Positions 1 to 8,400 of a DNA stretch of 64,000 nucleotides are shown piece by piece. The notes beneath the pieces were generated by a model that saw only the letters and a program-made list of their open reading frames with translations, had not been told where the DNA came from and did not search any database. The translations under genes were made by a program, and so were the position numbers. The first letter of the stretch is position 1. Each line of letters begins with the position of its first letter. Where the stretch lies: contig CAVQMU010000002.1 in the NCBI GenBank assembly GCA_963713695.1, positions 744,001 through 808,000 of the forward strand. The letters run 5' to 3'. Source of the stretch: Rhodoblastus sp963713695. Lineage in GTDB: Bacteria; Pseudomonadota; Alphaproteobacteria; Rhizobiales; Beijerinckiaceae.

Positions 1-1149
1 GACGCCATCGCGCCGCATGATTCCGTTGAAAGGTTCACAGGCCTCGGCTGCAAGGTGATCCAGGCGCGGGCGCGCTTCATCGACGAGCGCACCGTCGAGG
101 CGGGCGGCGAAAAAGTGCGCGCGCGCTGCTTCGTGATCGCCACAGGCAGCCGCGCCGCCATTCCGCCGATTCCGGGGCTGGCGGACACGCCGTTCTTCAC
201 CAATGAGACCCTGTTCGAGAATGCCGTCGCGCCTGTTCATCTGATCGTCATCGGCGCTGGCCCCATCGGCTGTGAAATGGCGCAGGCGCATCGCCGCCTC
301 GGCGCCGACGTGACGCTGATCGACATGGGGCCGATGCTGCCCAAGGACGATCCTGAGGTCGTCGCCGTGGTGCGGCGCAAGTTTCTCGGCGAGGGAATCG
401 CCGTAATCGAAGGCGCGAAGATCGCCCGTATCGAAAAGCGCGGAGGCGGCGTCGCCGTCGCCTTGACGGATGGCGGGGCTGAGCGCTGGATCGCAGGATC
501 GCATCTGCTGGTCGCCGCCGGTCGCAAGGCCAATGTCGAGAATCTTGGCCTCGAAGCCGCCGGAGTGAAATTCTCCAAAGGGGGCGTCGAAGTCGACGCC
601 CGCCTGCGCTCCAGCAACAAGCGGATTTATGCGGCGGGCGACGTTGCCGGGGGACTTCAATTCACCCATCTCGCGAGTTATCACGCGGGAATCATCCTTC
701 GCAACGCGCTGTTTCGCCTGCCGGCCAAAGCTGCGCCAAAGGCGCTGCCCTGGGTGACTTATTGCGATCCCGAACTGGCTCGGGTCGGCATGATCGAGGA
801 ACAGGCGACAAAAATTCATGGCGATGGCGTCCGTGTCCTCAGGGCTGATTTCGCCGACAATGACCGCGCCCGCGCGGAAAAAATCGGGGAGGGCTTTCTC
901 AAAGCCGTCGTCGGCAAGCGCGGCGCCATTCTTGGCTGCACCATTGTCGGACCGGACGCCGGCGACTTGATCCAGCCCTGGGTGCTGGCCATGAGCCAGG
1001 GGCTGAAAATCGGCGCGCTGGCCTCGATGATCGCGCCCTATCCGACGCTGGGGGAAATCAGCAAGCGCGCGGCGGGCGCCTATTACACGCCAAGCCTGTT
1101 TTCTGCGCGCACGAGAAAACTGGTGCGCTTTTTGGGGCTGTTCGGATGA
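1..1149 (+). CDS. FAD/NAD(P)-dependent disulfide oxidoreductase (mercuric reductase-like), 5' truncated
   Basis: The frame is open from base 1, so the N-terminus with the FAD-binding motif and any redox CxxxxC lies outside the window. Visible parts are the central NAD(P)-binding Rossmann motif VIGAGPIGCE (about residue 82 of the visible part), the second FAD motif IYAAGDVAGG, and the C-terminal dimerisation domain ending in LGEISKRAAGAYY. This architecture is that of the class I pyridine nucleotide-disulfide oxidoreductases (dihydrolipoamide dehydrogenase and MerA group). The C-terminus lacks the vicinal Cys pair of true mercuric reductases, so the substrate is unknown. It overlaps the TVP38 gene by ATGA, and the pair followed by two arsenosugar glycosyltransferases is typical of arsenosugar loci. 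A role in arsenic or organosulfur redox chemistry is inference. Confidence 0.85.
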   Translation, partial: DAIAPHDSVERFTGLGCKVIQARARFIDERTVEAGGEKVRARCFVIATGSRAAIPPIPGLADTPFFTNETLFENAVAPVHLIVIGAGPIGCEMAQAHRRLGADVTLIDMGPMLPKDDPEVVAVVRRKFLGEGIAVIEGAKIARIEKRGGGVAVALTDGGAERWIAGSHLLVAAGRKANVENLGLEAAGVKFSKGGVEVDARLRSSNKRIYAAGDVAGGLQFTHLASYHAGIILRNALFRLPAKAAPKALPWVTYCDPELARVGMIEEQATKIHGDGVRVLRADFADNDRARAEKIGEGFLKAVVGKRGAILGCTIVGPDAGDLIQPWVLAMSQGLKIGALASMIAPYPTLGEISKRAAGAYYTPSLFSARTRKLVRFLGLFG

Positions 1150-1838
1150 ATGCCAAACGCGTCCTGATCATCGCGATTTTCGTCGCATTGGCGGTCGCGG
1201 CCTATGCGCTGGACCTGCGCCAATATCTGACGCTTGAATCCTTGCGCGATCATCGCGCCGCGCTCGCGGCCTTTGTCGAAGGTCACGGCCTGGCCGCTGC
1301 GCTTCTGTTCATCCTCATCTATACGCTGGCGGTCGCCTTTTCGATTCCTGGCGCAACGATCATGACCCTGGCGGGCGGTCTGCTGTTCGGCGCCATACTC
1401 GGCGCGTTTTGCAGCGTCGTCGGCGCGACCTTGGGCGCATCCATCCTGTTTCTGGCGGCGCGCACCGCGCTTGGCGATTTGCTGCGGAGAAAAGCCGGTC
1501 CCTTCGTCACGCAAATGGCCAAAGGTTTTGAGCGCAACGCCTTCAATTACCTGCTTTTCCTGCGGCTGGTCCCGGCATTTCCATTCTGGGCGGTCAATCT
1601 CGCCGCCGCTGTGCTCGGCATGGGCTTCACGCGCTTCGTCCTGGCGACCGGGCTGGGGATCATTCCCGCCAGCTTCGTGTTTTCTTCCTTTGGCGCCGGC
1701 CTTGGACGAGTTTTTGACGCTGGCGGCGCGGTCACGCTGTCCTCGGCGCTCAGCCCGCAACTTTTGGCGGGTCTCATCGGCCTCGGGCTGCTGGCGCTCG
1801 TCCCCGTCGTTGTTGCGCGGCTGCGGCGGCAGTCATGA
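1146..1838 (+). CDS. TVP38/TMEM64 (DedA-like, SNARE-associated) membrane protein
   Basis: A 230-residue polytopic inner-membrane protein. An N-terminal hydrophobic helix (residues about 5-20) is followed by the family core: FSIPGATIMTLAGGLLFG, a glycine-rich re-entrant segment, and the later NYLLFLRLVPAFPFWAVN signature, then C-terminal helices. The pattern [FY]xxP...G..FG together with RLVPxxPFxxxN defines the TVP38/TMEM64 family, whose members are thought to move lipids or solutes. The start codon overlaps the stop of the upstream oxidoreductase (ATGA) and its own stop overlaps the next start (ATGA), so translation is probably coupled through the four-gene operon. In many bacteria this family sits beside a MerA-like oxidoreductase; the physiological substrate is not known. 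Confidence 0.88.
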   Translation: MNAKRVLIIAIFVALAVAAYALDLRQYLTLESLRDHRAALAAFVEGHGLAAALLFILIYTLAVAFSIPGATIMTLAGGLLFGAILGAFCSVVGATLGASILFLAARTALGDLLRRKAGPFVTQMAKGFERNAFNYLLFLRLVPAFPFWAVNLAAAVLGMGFTRFVLATGLGIIPASFVFSSFGAGLGRVFDAGGAVTLSSALSPQLLAGLIGLGLLALVPVVVARLRRQS

Positions 1839-2500
1839 CCTTGTCGGTCGTCATCCCCATGCTCGACGCCGCAGCAACCCTGCCGGCGACGCTTTCGCCT
1901 TTGCAGGGCGTCGACGAGATCATAGCCGTCGACGGCGGCTCCTGCGACGGCAGTTTCGAACTTGCGCGGAGCCTCGGCGCCAGGGTGATCGCGGCGCCGC
2001 GCGGCCGCGGCGGGCAATTGCAGGCGGGCGCTGCGGCGGCCACATCCGATTGGCTGCTGTTCCTGCATGCGGATACGGTTCTGTCTCAGGATTGGCGGGC
2101 GTGCGCTGACGCCTTCATGGCCGATCCAGCCAACCGCGACAAAGCCGCCGTCTTTCAGTTCGCGCTCGACGACGATTGCCGCGCCGCGCGATGGCTCGAG
2201 GCCATGGTCGCCTGGCGCGTAAAATGGTTTGGTTTGCCCTACGGCGACCAGGGCCTGCTGATCCCCAGCGATTTCTATCTTCGACTTGGAGGGTTCAAGC
2301 CGCTGCCGCTGATGGAGGATGTGGAATTTGCGCGCCGCATCGGCGCCGCCGAACTCGTCGTTCTCTCTGCGATGGCGCGCACCTCCGCGGCGCGCTGGCG
2401 GCGCGACGGCTGGTTCTTCCGCAGCGCGCGCAATCTGTTTTGCCTCGGGCTTTATTTCGTCGGCGTCCCGCCCCGGCGCATCAAGAAGTTCTATGGTTGA
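1835..2500 (+). CDS. TIGR04283-type arsenosugar biosynthesis glycosyltransferase (GT2)
   Basis: A 221-residue GT-A fold glycosyltransferase. It has the N-terminal nucleotide-sugar motif SVVIPMLDAA, the DGGSCDG loop (residues about 33-39), GRGGQLQAGA and the metal-binding LLFLHADT (DxD-equivalent). The sequence GDQGLLIPSDFYLRLGGF and PLMEDVEFARR provides the acceptor and catalytic-base region. This short soluble form with HADT and MEDVE(F/L) is the family repeatedly found in arsenosugar clusters. It is presumed to act in the cytosol on a ribose- or glycerol-containing arsenical intermediate, but the donor and acceptor are not established. ATGA overlap with the upstream gene and a 3-base gap to the next gene show one transcription unit. 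Confidence 0.88.
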   Translation: MTLSVVIPMLDAAATLPATLSPLQGVDEIIAVDGGSCDGSFELARSLGARVIAAPRGRGGQLQAGAAAATSDWLLFLHADTVLSQDWRACADAFMADPANRDKAAVFQFALDDDCRAARWLEAMVAWRVKWFGLPYGDQGLLIPSDFYLRLGGFKPLPLMEDVEFARRIGAAELVVLSAMARTSAARWRRDGWFFRSARNLFCLGLYFVGVPPRRIKKFYG

Positions 2501-2503
2501 GCG

Positions 2504-3130
2504 ATGGCCCTTGTGCGTCACCTCGTCATTTTCACCCGTTCTCCGCGTCTTGGCGCCGGAAAGAAGCGGCTTGCCGCCGGCATCGGACCGATGCAGGCGC
2601 TGCGCTTCCAACGGGTGATGCTGGCGCAGACGATCCGCCGCCTCACCCGGGACCCGCGCTGGACGACCTGGCTGGCGGTGACGCCCGACCGATCCGGCCC
2701 CTGGCCGAAAAACATCGGCGTCCTGCCGCAGGGCGGCGGCGATCTCGGCGCGCGCATGGCGTCCTGCGCCCGGCGGCTGCCGCCGGGACCGGTCCTCATC
2801 ATCGGCGTCGACATTCCCGGAATTTCAGCCGAAGAAATTTTCCGCGCCTTCCAGCTGCTCGGCGACAAGACAGCAGTGTTCGGCCCCGCGGCGGACGGCG
2901 GCTACTGGGCGGTCGGACTGCGCCGCCGACCGCATTTCATCGATCCATTCGGCGATGTTCGCTGGTCGAGCCGACGTGCGCTCGCCGATACGATGGCGAA
3001 CCTGCGCGGCAAGCCCATCGCCCTGCTTGAGACGCTGGAAGATGTCGATGACGCCGCCTCGCTTGCGCGGCTGGCTGGGTGGGAAAGTCTTTTCCCTCGT
3101 CGGCGCCCGCGCCAGCTCCTGACCTGTTAG
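2504..3130 (+). CDS. TIGR04282-type arsenosugar biosynthesis nucleotidyl/glycosyltransferase
   Basis: A 208-residue protein of the DUF2064/CofC-like nucleotidyltransferase superfamily. It shows LVIFTRSPRLGAGKKRLA at residues 6-23 (the substrate-loop K/R-rich segment), LIIGVDIPGIS (the aspartate that usually binds metal) and FGPAADGGYWAVGL, which is the hallmark DGGY motif of the family. Members are paired with the TIGR04283 glycosyltransferase in arsenosugar loci, and here the two genes are 3 bases apart. Its exact reaction is not known. It is the last gene of the + strand operon and is followed by a palindromic repeat and the convergent arsM. Confidence 0.87.
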   Translation: MALVRHLVIFTRSPRLGAGKKRLAAGIGPMQALRFQRVMLAQTIRRLTRDPRWTTWLAVTPDRSGPWPKNIGVLPQGGGDLGARMASCARRLPPGPVLIIGVDIPGISAEEIFRAFQLLGDKTAVFGPAADGGYWAVGLRRRPHFIDPFGDVRWSSRRALADTMANLRGKPIALLETLEDVDDAASLARLAGWESLFPRRRPRQLLTC

Positions 3131-3215
3131 CCGGCTCGACGGATTTGGGTTCATCGAACAGCGGCAGCGAATGTCGACGAACGGCTCTTTGCAGACGGCT
3201 ATTCATGATCTCTGG

Positions 3216-3332
3216 GTCGTCATGCCCGTGCTTGTCACGGGCATCCACGCCCGGCCGTTGCATGCGTGTCAGCCTTGTAAAACCTGCCTTCCACGCTGGC
3301 GTGGATGGCCGTGACGAGCACGGCCATGACGG
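3216..3332. repeat. Large imperfect inverted repeat (intergenic palindromic element)
   Basis: Two arms of about 34 bases, 3216-3250 and 3299-3332, are near-perfect reverse complements. The left arm contains TCATGCCCGTGCTTGTCAC and the right arm is its complement with a few changes, separated by about 48 bases. The composition (CATGCCCG...CGGGCATCCACGC) is that of a palindromic intergenic element scattered through many Hyphomicrobiales genomes. It lies between two convergent genes, so it may act as a bidirectional transcription end. No coding potential fits it. Confidence 0.75.
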
Positions 3333-3383
3333 CGGAGAGAGCGGGGCTAACGGCCTTCCGCAATCCGCCGATTCCTGTCCCTT

Positions 3384-4354
3384 TTAGCAGCAACCGCCGC
3401 CATCATAAAACCAGGTCGAGTCCGATACGAAAATATCGTCCCGGCCGAGGCGGCCTAGGGCCGCCGCCGTCTTGTCGCAAACCGCCAGCGGCTGGTTCTG
3501 CCCGAGAACATGGCCGTTGCCGTCGTCGAAAATTCATCGTCGCCGTAATAGATGGCGGTCTTGCCGGTGAAAACGCAGGGACCGTCCGTGGGCATGGGGT
3601 CCTTGATCGCGGCGATCTCCACGCTTTCGATGCGGATCAGCTCCGTCGTCGGATAGTGGCGCGGCGCCAGCACCCGGTAGGGGCGTTTGGCGCGGACCTC
3701 GATCGTGCCGAAACCGATATCTGTCAGACGGCGGATATAGTCGGCCAGCGGCAGCGCCCCGGTCAGGCAGAGCGCCCGAAGACGCTCGTCCTTTTTCAGG
3801 TTTTCGGGCATTTCCGTCTCACAGACGGGATCGCTGAGGATCAGCCGTCCCCCAGGTTTCAGCGCGCGATACATTTCGGACAGGGCGCGCTTGAGATCGT
3901 CGTCGTGGAAAATATTGAACAGGCAGTTCTGCGCGCCGACGTCGATGCTTTCGTCGGCGATCGGCAGATTGAGCGCGTCGCCCTTGCGCAGGTCGACGAA
4001 ATCGCGTGCGAACCAAGGATTTTTCGCCTCGGCTTCGCCAAGGTTATGGTCGCAAGCCTCCAGCATTTCATCGACGACGTCGAGGCCGACAATGCCGCCC
4101 TTGCGCCGATTGAAATAGGCGAATTGCAGCAGCTCCATGCCGCCGCCGACGCCGACATAGAGCAGCGAGGGGTCGCCGACGAGGTCGCGCGGATTGACCG
4201 TGCTGCCGCAGCCGTAATTCATTTCCAGCATTTTCGAGGGAATGCTCAATTCCGGCAGGCGCCAGACCGGCGTCGTCGTGCAGCACAGCCCCTGCTGCGG
4301 GGTTAGCGCGGCTTCCTTGTAAACGTCGCGGGTGACGGTGGCGTTGACGTTCAT
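3384..4354 (-). CDS. arsM: Arsenite S-adenosylmethionine methyltransferase of the arsenosugar pathway (frameshifted in this sequence)
   Basis: A class I SAM methyltransferase that methylates trivalent arsenic. Visible motifs are the arsenosugar-ArsM N-terminus with the Cys pair in PQQGLCC, the NYGCGSTV segment, the SAM site YVGVGGGMELL, VVDEMLEACDHNL, and GDALNLPIADESIDV. The first frame ends early at 3455, but at about 3529-3533 the reading shifts. The other frame continues with DDGNGHVLGQNQPLAVCDK and finishes with a Cys-Cys pair at 3384, which is a natural family C-terminus. The repaired length is 323 residues if one base is missing. It lies 37 bases downstream of the desaturase-like gene on the same strand. 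No ArsS radical SAM gene is visible; it may lie upstream of base 1. Confidence 0.88.
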
Positions 4355-4391
4355 TTCGTTGGCTCCAGGAATGATTGAATTTCATCTTTGC

Positions 4392-5234
4392 TCATGGCCT
4401 GGCGCTCCGTCGATTGATTGGAGCACGGTCGTCGGCCGCGATCAGGGGCTGGATCAGCATGCGGTCGAGCCGGAGTTGGGCGGGGTCGCGAAAATATTCG
4501 AGACCGACGGTCATGCCCTGCTGGCCCGCCGCCGGCGCTTCGCGGTACGTGCCAAGCAGCCGGTCCCACCAGGGCAGGTTGAAGCCGAAATTGCTGTTGG
4601 TTTCGCTCGGAACGACGGAATGATGGACGCGATGCATGTCCGGCGTAACGATGAAACGGCGCAAAATCCGGTCAAGCGCAGCGGGCAGTTCGACATTGCC
4701 ATGGTTGAACATCGCCGTGGCGTTGAGCAGGACCTCGAATATCAGAACGGCGAGCGCGGACGCGCCCAGCGCCGCGACCGCCGCAAGCTTGATCGCCATG
4801 GACAGGATGATTTCGACGGGATGGAACCGTGCGCCCGTCGTCACGTCGAAATCGAGATCCGCATGATGCATCCGATGCAGCCGCCAAAGCGCGGGCACGG
4901 CATGGAACATCACATGTTGCAGGTAAATGACCAGATCGAGCAGGATCACGGCCAGGATGACCTTGGCCCAACCGGGAAGGGCGAAATTGTTGAACAGGCC
5001 CCAGCCGCGCTGTTCCCCCGTCAACGCGAGCCCAACAGCGGCAAACGGAAAGATCGCCCGCACGGCCAAGGTATTGAGCACGACAATGGCGAGGTTGCTC
5101 GGCCAGCGCGCCCAGCGGGAAACGAGGCGCGCGCGCCGGGGCCGCAGCGCTTCCCAAATCGCCATGCCCGCAAGAACGCTGGCGAAAATGCCCAGGCGTA
5201 TGACGGGTTCGTGGAGAAGTAGGACATCGGACAT
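4392..5234 (-). CDS. Sterol desaturase / fatty acid hydroxylase superfamily protein
   Basis: A 280-residue integral membrane di-iron oxygenase-like protein. Four hydrophobic stretches surround the three histidine boxes that bind the di-iron centre: HVMFH (about residue 106), HRMHH (about 118) and HRVHH (about 202), plus an additional His in ARFHPVE. These boxes define the fatty acid hydroxylase superfamily (C-5 sterol desaturase, alkylglycerol monooxygenase, carotene hydroxylase). It is the first gene of the minus-strand unit whose second gene is arsM, which suggests a lipid or alkyl-chain oxidation linked to the arsenosugar locus; the substrate cannot be read from the sequence. The upstream gap of 192 bases is shared with the divergent alpha-2-macroglobulin gene and presumably holds both promoters. 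Confidence 0.87.
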   Translation of the reverse strand: MSDVLLLHEPVIRLGIFASVLAGMAIWEALRPRRARLVSRWARWPSNLAIVVLNTLAVRAIFPFAAVGLALTGEQRGWGLFNNFALPGWAKVILAVILLDLVIYLQHVMFHAVPALWRLHRMHHADLDFDVTTGARFHPVEIILSMAIKLAAVAALGASALAVLIFEVLLNATAMFNHGNVELPAALDRILRRFIVTPDMHRVHHSVVPSETNSNFGFNLPWWDRLLGTYREAPAAGQQGMTVGLEYFRDPAQLRLDRMLIQPLIAADDRAPINRRSARP

Positions 5235-5426
5235 TCAATCATTCCGGCGCATGAGAGCGAATCGCCCGACGAGCAATCGGCGTTGTCGGGTCGCCTCCCG
5301 GCCATTCTTGCCCGGTTGCTAGTCTAAGCCAGAAAACTGGCCTGTATAGAGCGGGAGCGAGCTCTTGATAATTGCTCCAACAGCCGAGACAATGCGACCG
5401 CATTTGCTCACTGGCCCGGGTCGATT

Positions 5427-8400
5427 ATGAAAAAATCAGTATTTCCATCGCTTGTGATGATCCGCTTCGCCTCGCTTGCGGCCTTGGCGGCTCTCGGCTG
5501 CGCCTCGCCCTCTTCGGCGCAAAGCTTCGATTGTCGTAAGGCTTCCACGCCGAACGAAAAACTGATTTGCGCCAACAAGCCGCTTTCCGCTCTGGACGAT
5601 TCCCTGGCCGCCACCGTGCGCGAGGCCTTTACGAGATCACCCGAGCGCAAGGCGCGCATTCTCGCTGAGGAACGCAATTGGATCGTCTTGCGGGACAAGC
5701 AATGTGCGGCGACGCCAGGACAGGACATCGACGAACAGAAAGTCACAGCCGTCGGGTGCCTTACTGGCGCTTATCTCGAAAGAATTCAGGCGCTTCGCGG
5801 CGGTTCAGGCGATGCGAAAGTTTCCGGATCCGCTCCGGCGCCCGCTCATGACACGCCTGTTGCGCCAACGAAAAAGGCGCAGCCTGACCTTGACGGGCAG
5901 GCAGAACTTCTCGAACAGGCCAAAAAGGCGTTGCTCAGTCCCCAAATGACCAGCCCCCCTCTACCGGTCACCGCCGAAAAGGTCGGCGGCCCCGTGACGG
6001 GCCAGTTGCCCGACAAAATAAAACTTACAATCGAAAACTCAGGCGTTGCTGTACTCGGCGTTTCCGACAAGTCGGCTTTGTCCGTTTCATTTTGTACGGA
6101 AGTGACCAGCATGGAAAATGTTTGGTCCGCGGGAAAAGTGGTCCAGCAACCCGTCACACGCTGCCGGACGCCCGATCGCAAGCTGCATCTCGCGGGGCGG
6201 CGGCAATTGACGGGCGTCCACATGACGCCCGAGGTTGATGGCCTTTGGCGCTGGGACAATGATTATCGCCTGACCTTCAGGCCAAAGAAATTCTGGCCGA
6301 CGGCGCAAACCTATCAAGTGCAGTTTGACCAATCGATTTTTCCCGAGGCGATCGAACTCGCGAACACCAGCATGCACTTCGCCACGCAGCCGCTCAGCGC
6401 GCACGTGACGGAGATGGAATTCCTTCAGGATCCAAATGACGTCGAAAATAGAGGCGTTTCCACCGTTCTCGATTTCAATGCGCCGGTTGATGCGCAGACG
6501 GTCCGGGACCACCTGCGGTTCACGCTGGAAGAGCTGACCGACGGCGCCAAGCCGACCGACCGCAAGATTGTCGCCAAGTCCGAAAACCTGCCATTTGACG
6601 TTCAGTTCGACCAGAGCGGAGCCAAGGCGACGGTCACGACGCCGATCAAGACGCTGCCCGACAAGGAGCGTTTCGTGAAAGTCGCCGTGCTCCCGGGAAT
6701 CACGGCCTCGGCGGGGGGGCAACCGCTTGCGGCGGCGAAACCCGGCGAGCTTGAACAAAGGGTGCGCATACCCAGCAAGTTCGAATATGCGACATTCGAA
6801 AAAATCGAGATGCGCATTGTAAAGGACGATCATTATGTTCCTGGACAGGTCCTGATCGTCAAAAGCAATGTCCCGGTTTCCGTTGACGAGCTCGCCCAGA
6901 AAATCGAAATCTATCTCCTTCCAGCCGACAAGCAGCCGCTGACCAAGGAAGAAAAGCCCGTCAAGGATTACGCCTGGACGAGCGCGTCGGAAGTGACGGA
7001 TGGCGTGCTCGCCAAGGCGTCGCCAATCCACTTCTCTGTCAGCGCCGCGGTCGAGCCCTATGCGACGCTGCACAGCATCAGGCTCGACGTCGATCCCGGC
7101 CGCTGGGTCTATGTCAAGGTCGGAAAGGGACTGTCCGCCAAGGGCGGTTATGTGCTGTCCGCGGATCATGTCGATACCGTCCTTGCGCCGGGTTACAGCA
7201 AGGAAGTGCAAATATTGAGCGACGGCGCGTTGTTGAGCTTGAGCGGGGACAAGAAAATATCCGTCTATTCGCTCGGCGCTCAAAAATTGCGTTTCCAGGT
7301 CGAGCGCGTCATGAACGACGCCATCGCTCATCTGGTCAGCCAGACGCGCGGCAATTTTGCGGATCCCTCCTTTTCCAACCGTCATTTTTCCGCGCATAAT
7401 ATTGCCGAGCATTTCAGTGACGATGTGGAATTGCCCTCCGTCGATCTCCGCAAGCCGCAATTCTCCGGCTTCGATTTTGCTCCCTATCTGACGAGACAAG
7501 CCGGAGAGACAGCCGGCCGCGCGAATGGCGAGGCACGGGGCCGGGGATTGTTCTTCCTGTCCGTCCAGGCCATCGACAAGGACGCAAAGGGCGAAGAAAG
7601 CGTCGTTTCGACCGACAATCGTTTCGTGCTGGTGTCTGACCTGGGCCTGGTCGTCAAGACCTCCAGCGAAGGCGCGCATGACGTCTTCGTGCAATCGGTC
7701 AGGACGGGGGAGCCCGTAGCCGGCGCGAAGGTCGAAGTACTCGGTCTCAACGGCTTGGCGGTCGCCGTCGCCGAAACCGGCGGCGATGGCCACGCCATTG
7801 TTCCAAGCCTGCAGGGTCTGGGCAATGACAAGCAGCCCGTCGCCTATGTCGTGAAGAAGGGCGACGATCTCGCCTTCATGTCTTACCAGGAACGCGACCG
7901 CAAACTTGATTATTCGCGCTTCGACACCGAGGGGCTCGCGGGGTCCGAAGATGATTTGCGGGCCTTCCTGTTTTCCGATCGCGGCATCTATCGTCCTGGC
8001 GAGGAAGGCCATGTCGGCATGGTCGTCAAACAGGGAAACTGGACGAAAAGCCTGGCTGACGCGCCACTGCAAATGGAAGTGACGAATCCGCGCGGGCAGG
8101 TGGTCGACAAAGCCGTCGTCAAACTGGACGCCGAGGGTCTTGCCGAATATCGGTTCGCCACTCAGGAGACATCGCCAACCGGCGTTTATAATCTTCGTCT
8201 CTCTATCGCCTCGGAACGCGACGGGGGCGCCCAGATCGGCTCTACATCGGTGCGCGTCGAGGAGTTCCTGCCGGACACGTTGAAAATCACGTCTGAATTC
8301 AATCGACCCTCGCCGAAAGGATGGCTGTCGCCGGAAGGGCTGAAGGCGACCGTCGCCTTGCAGCATCTCTATGGCGCTCCGGCGGTGGACCACCGCATCA

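Noticed and set aside
1..1149. Assignment as true mercuric reductase
   Set aside because: The C-terminal Cys pair of MerA is absent and the N-terminus is outside the window.
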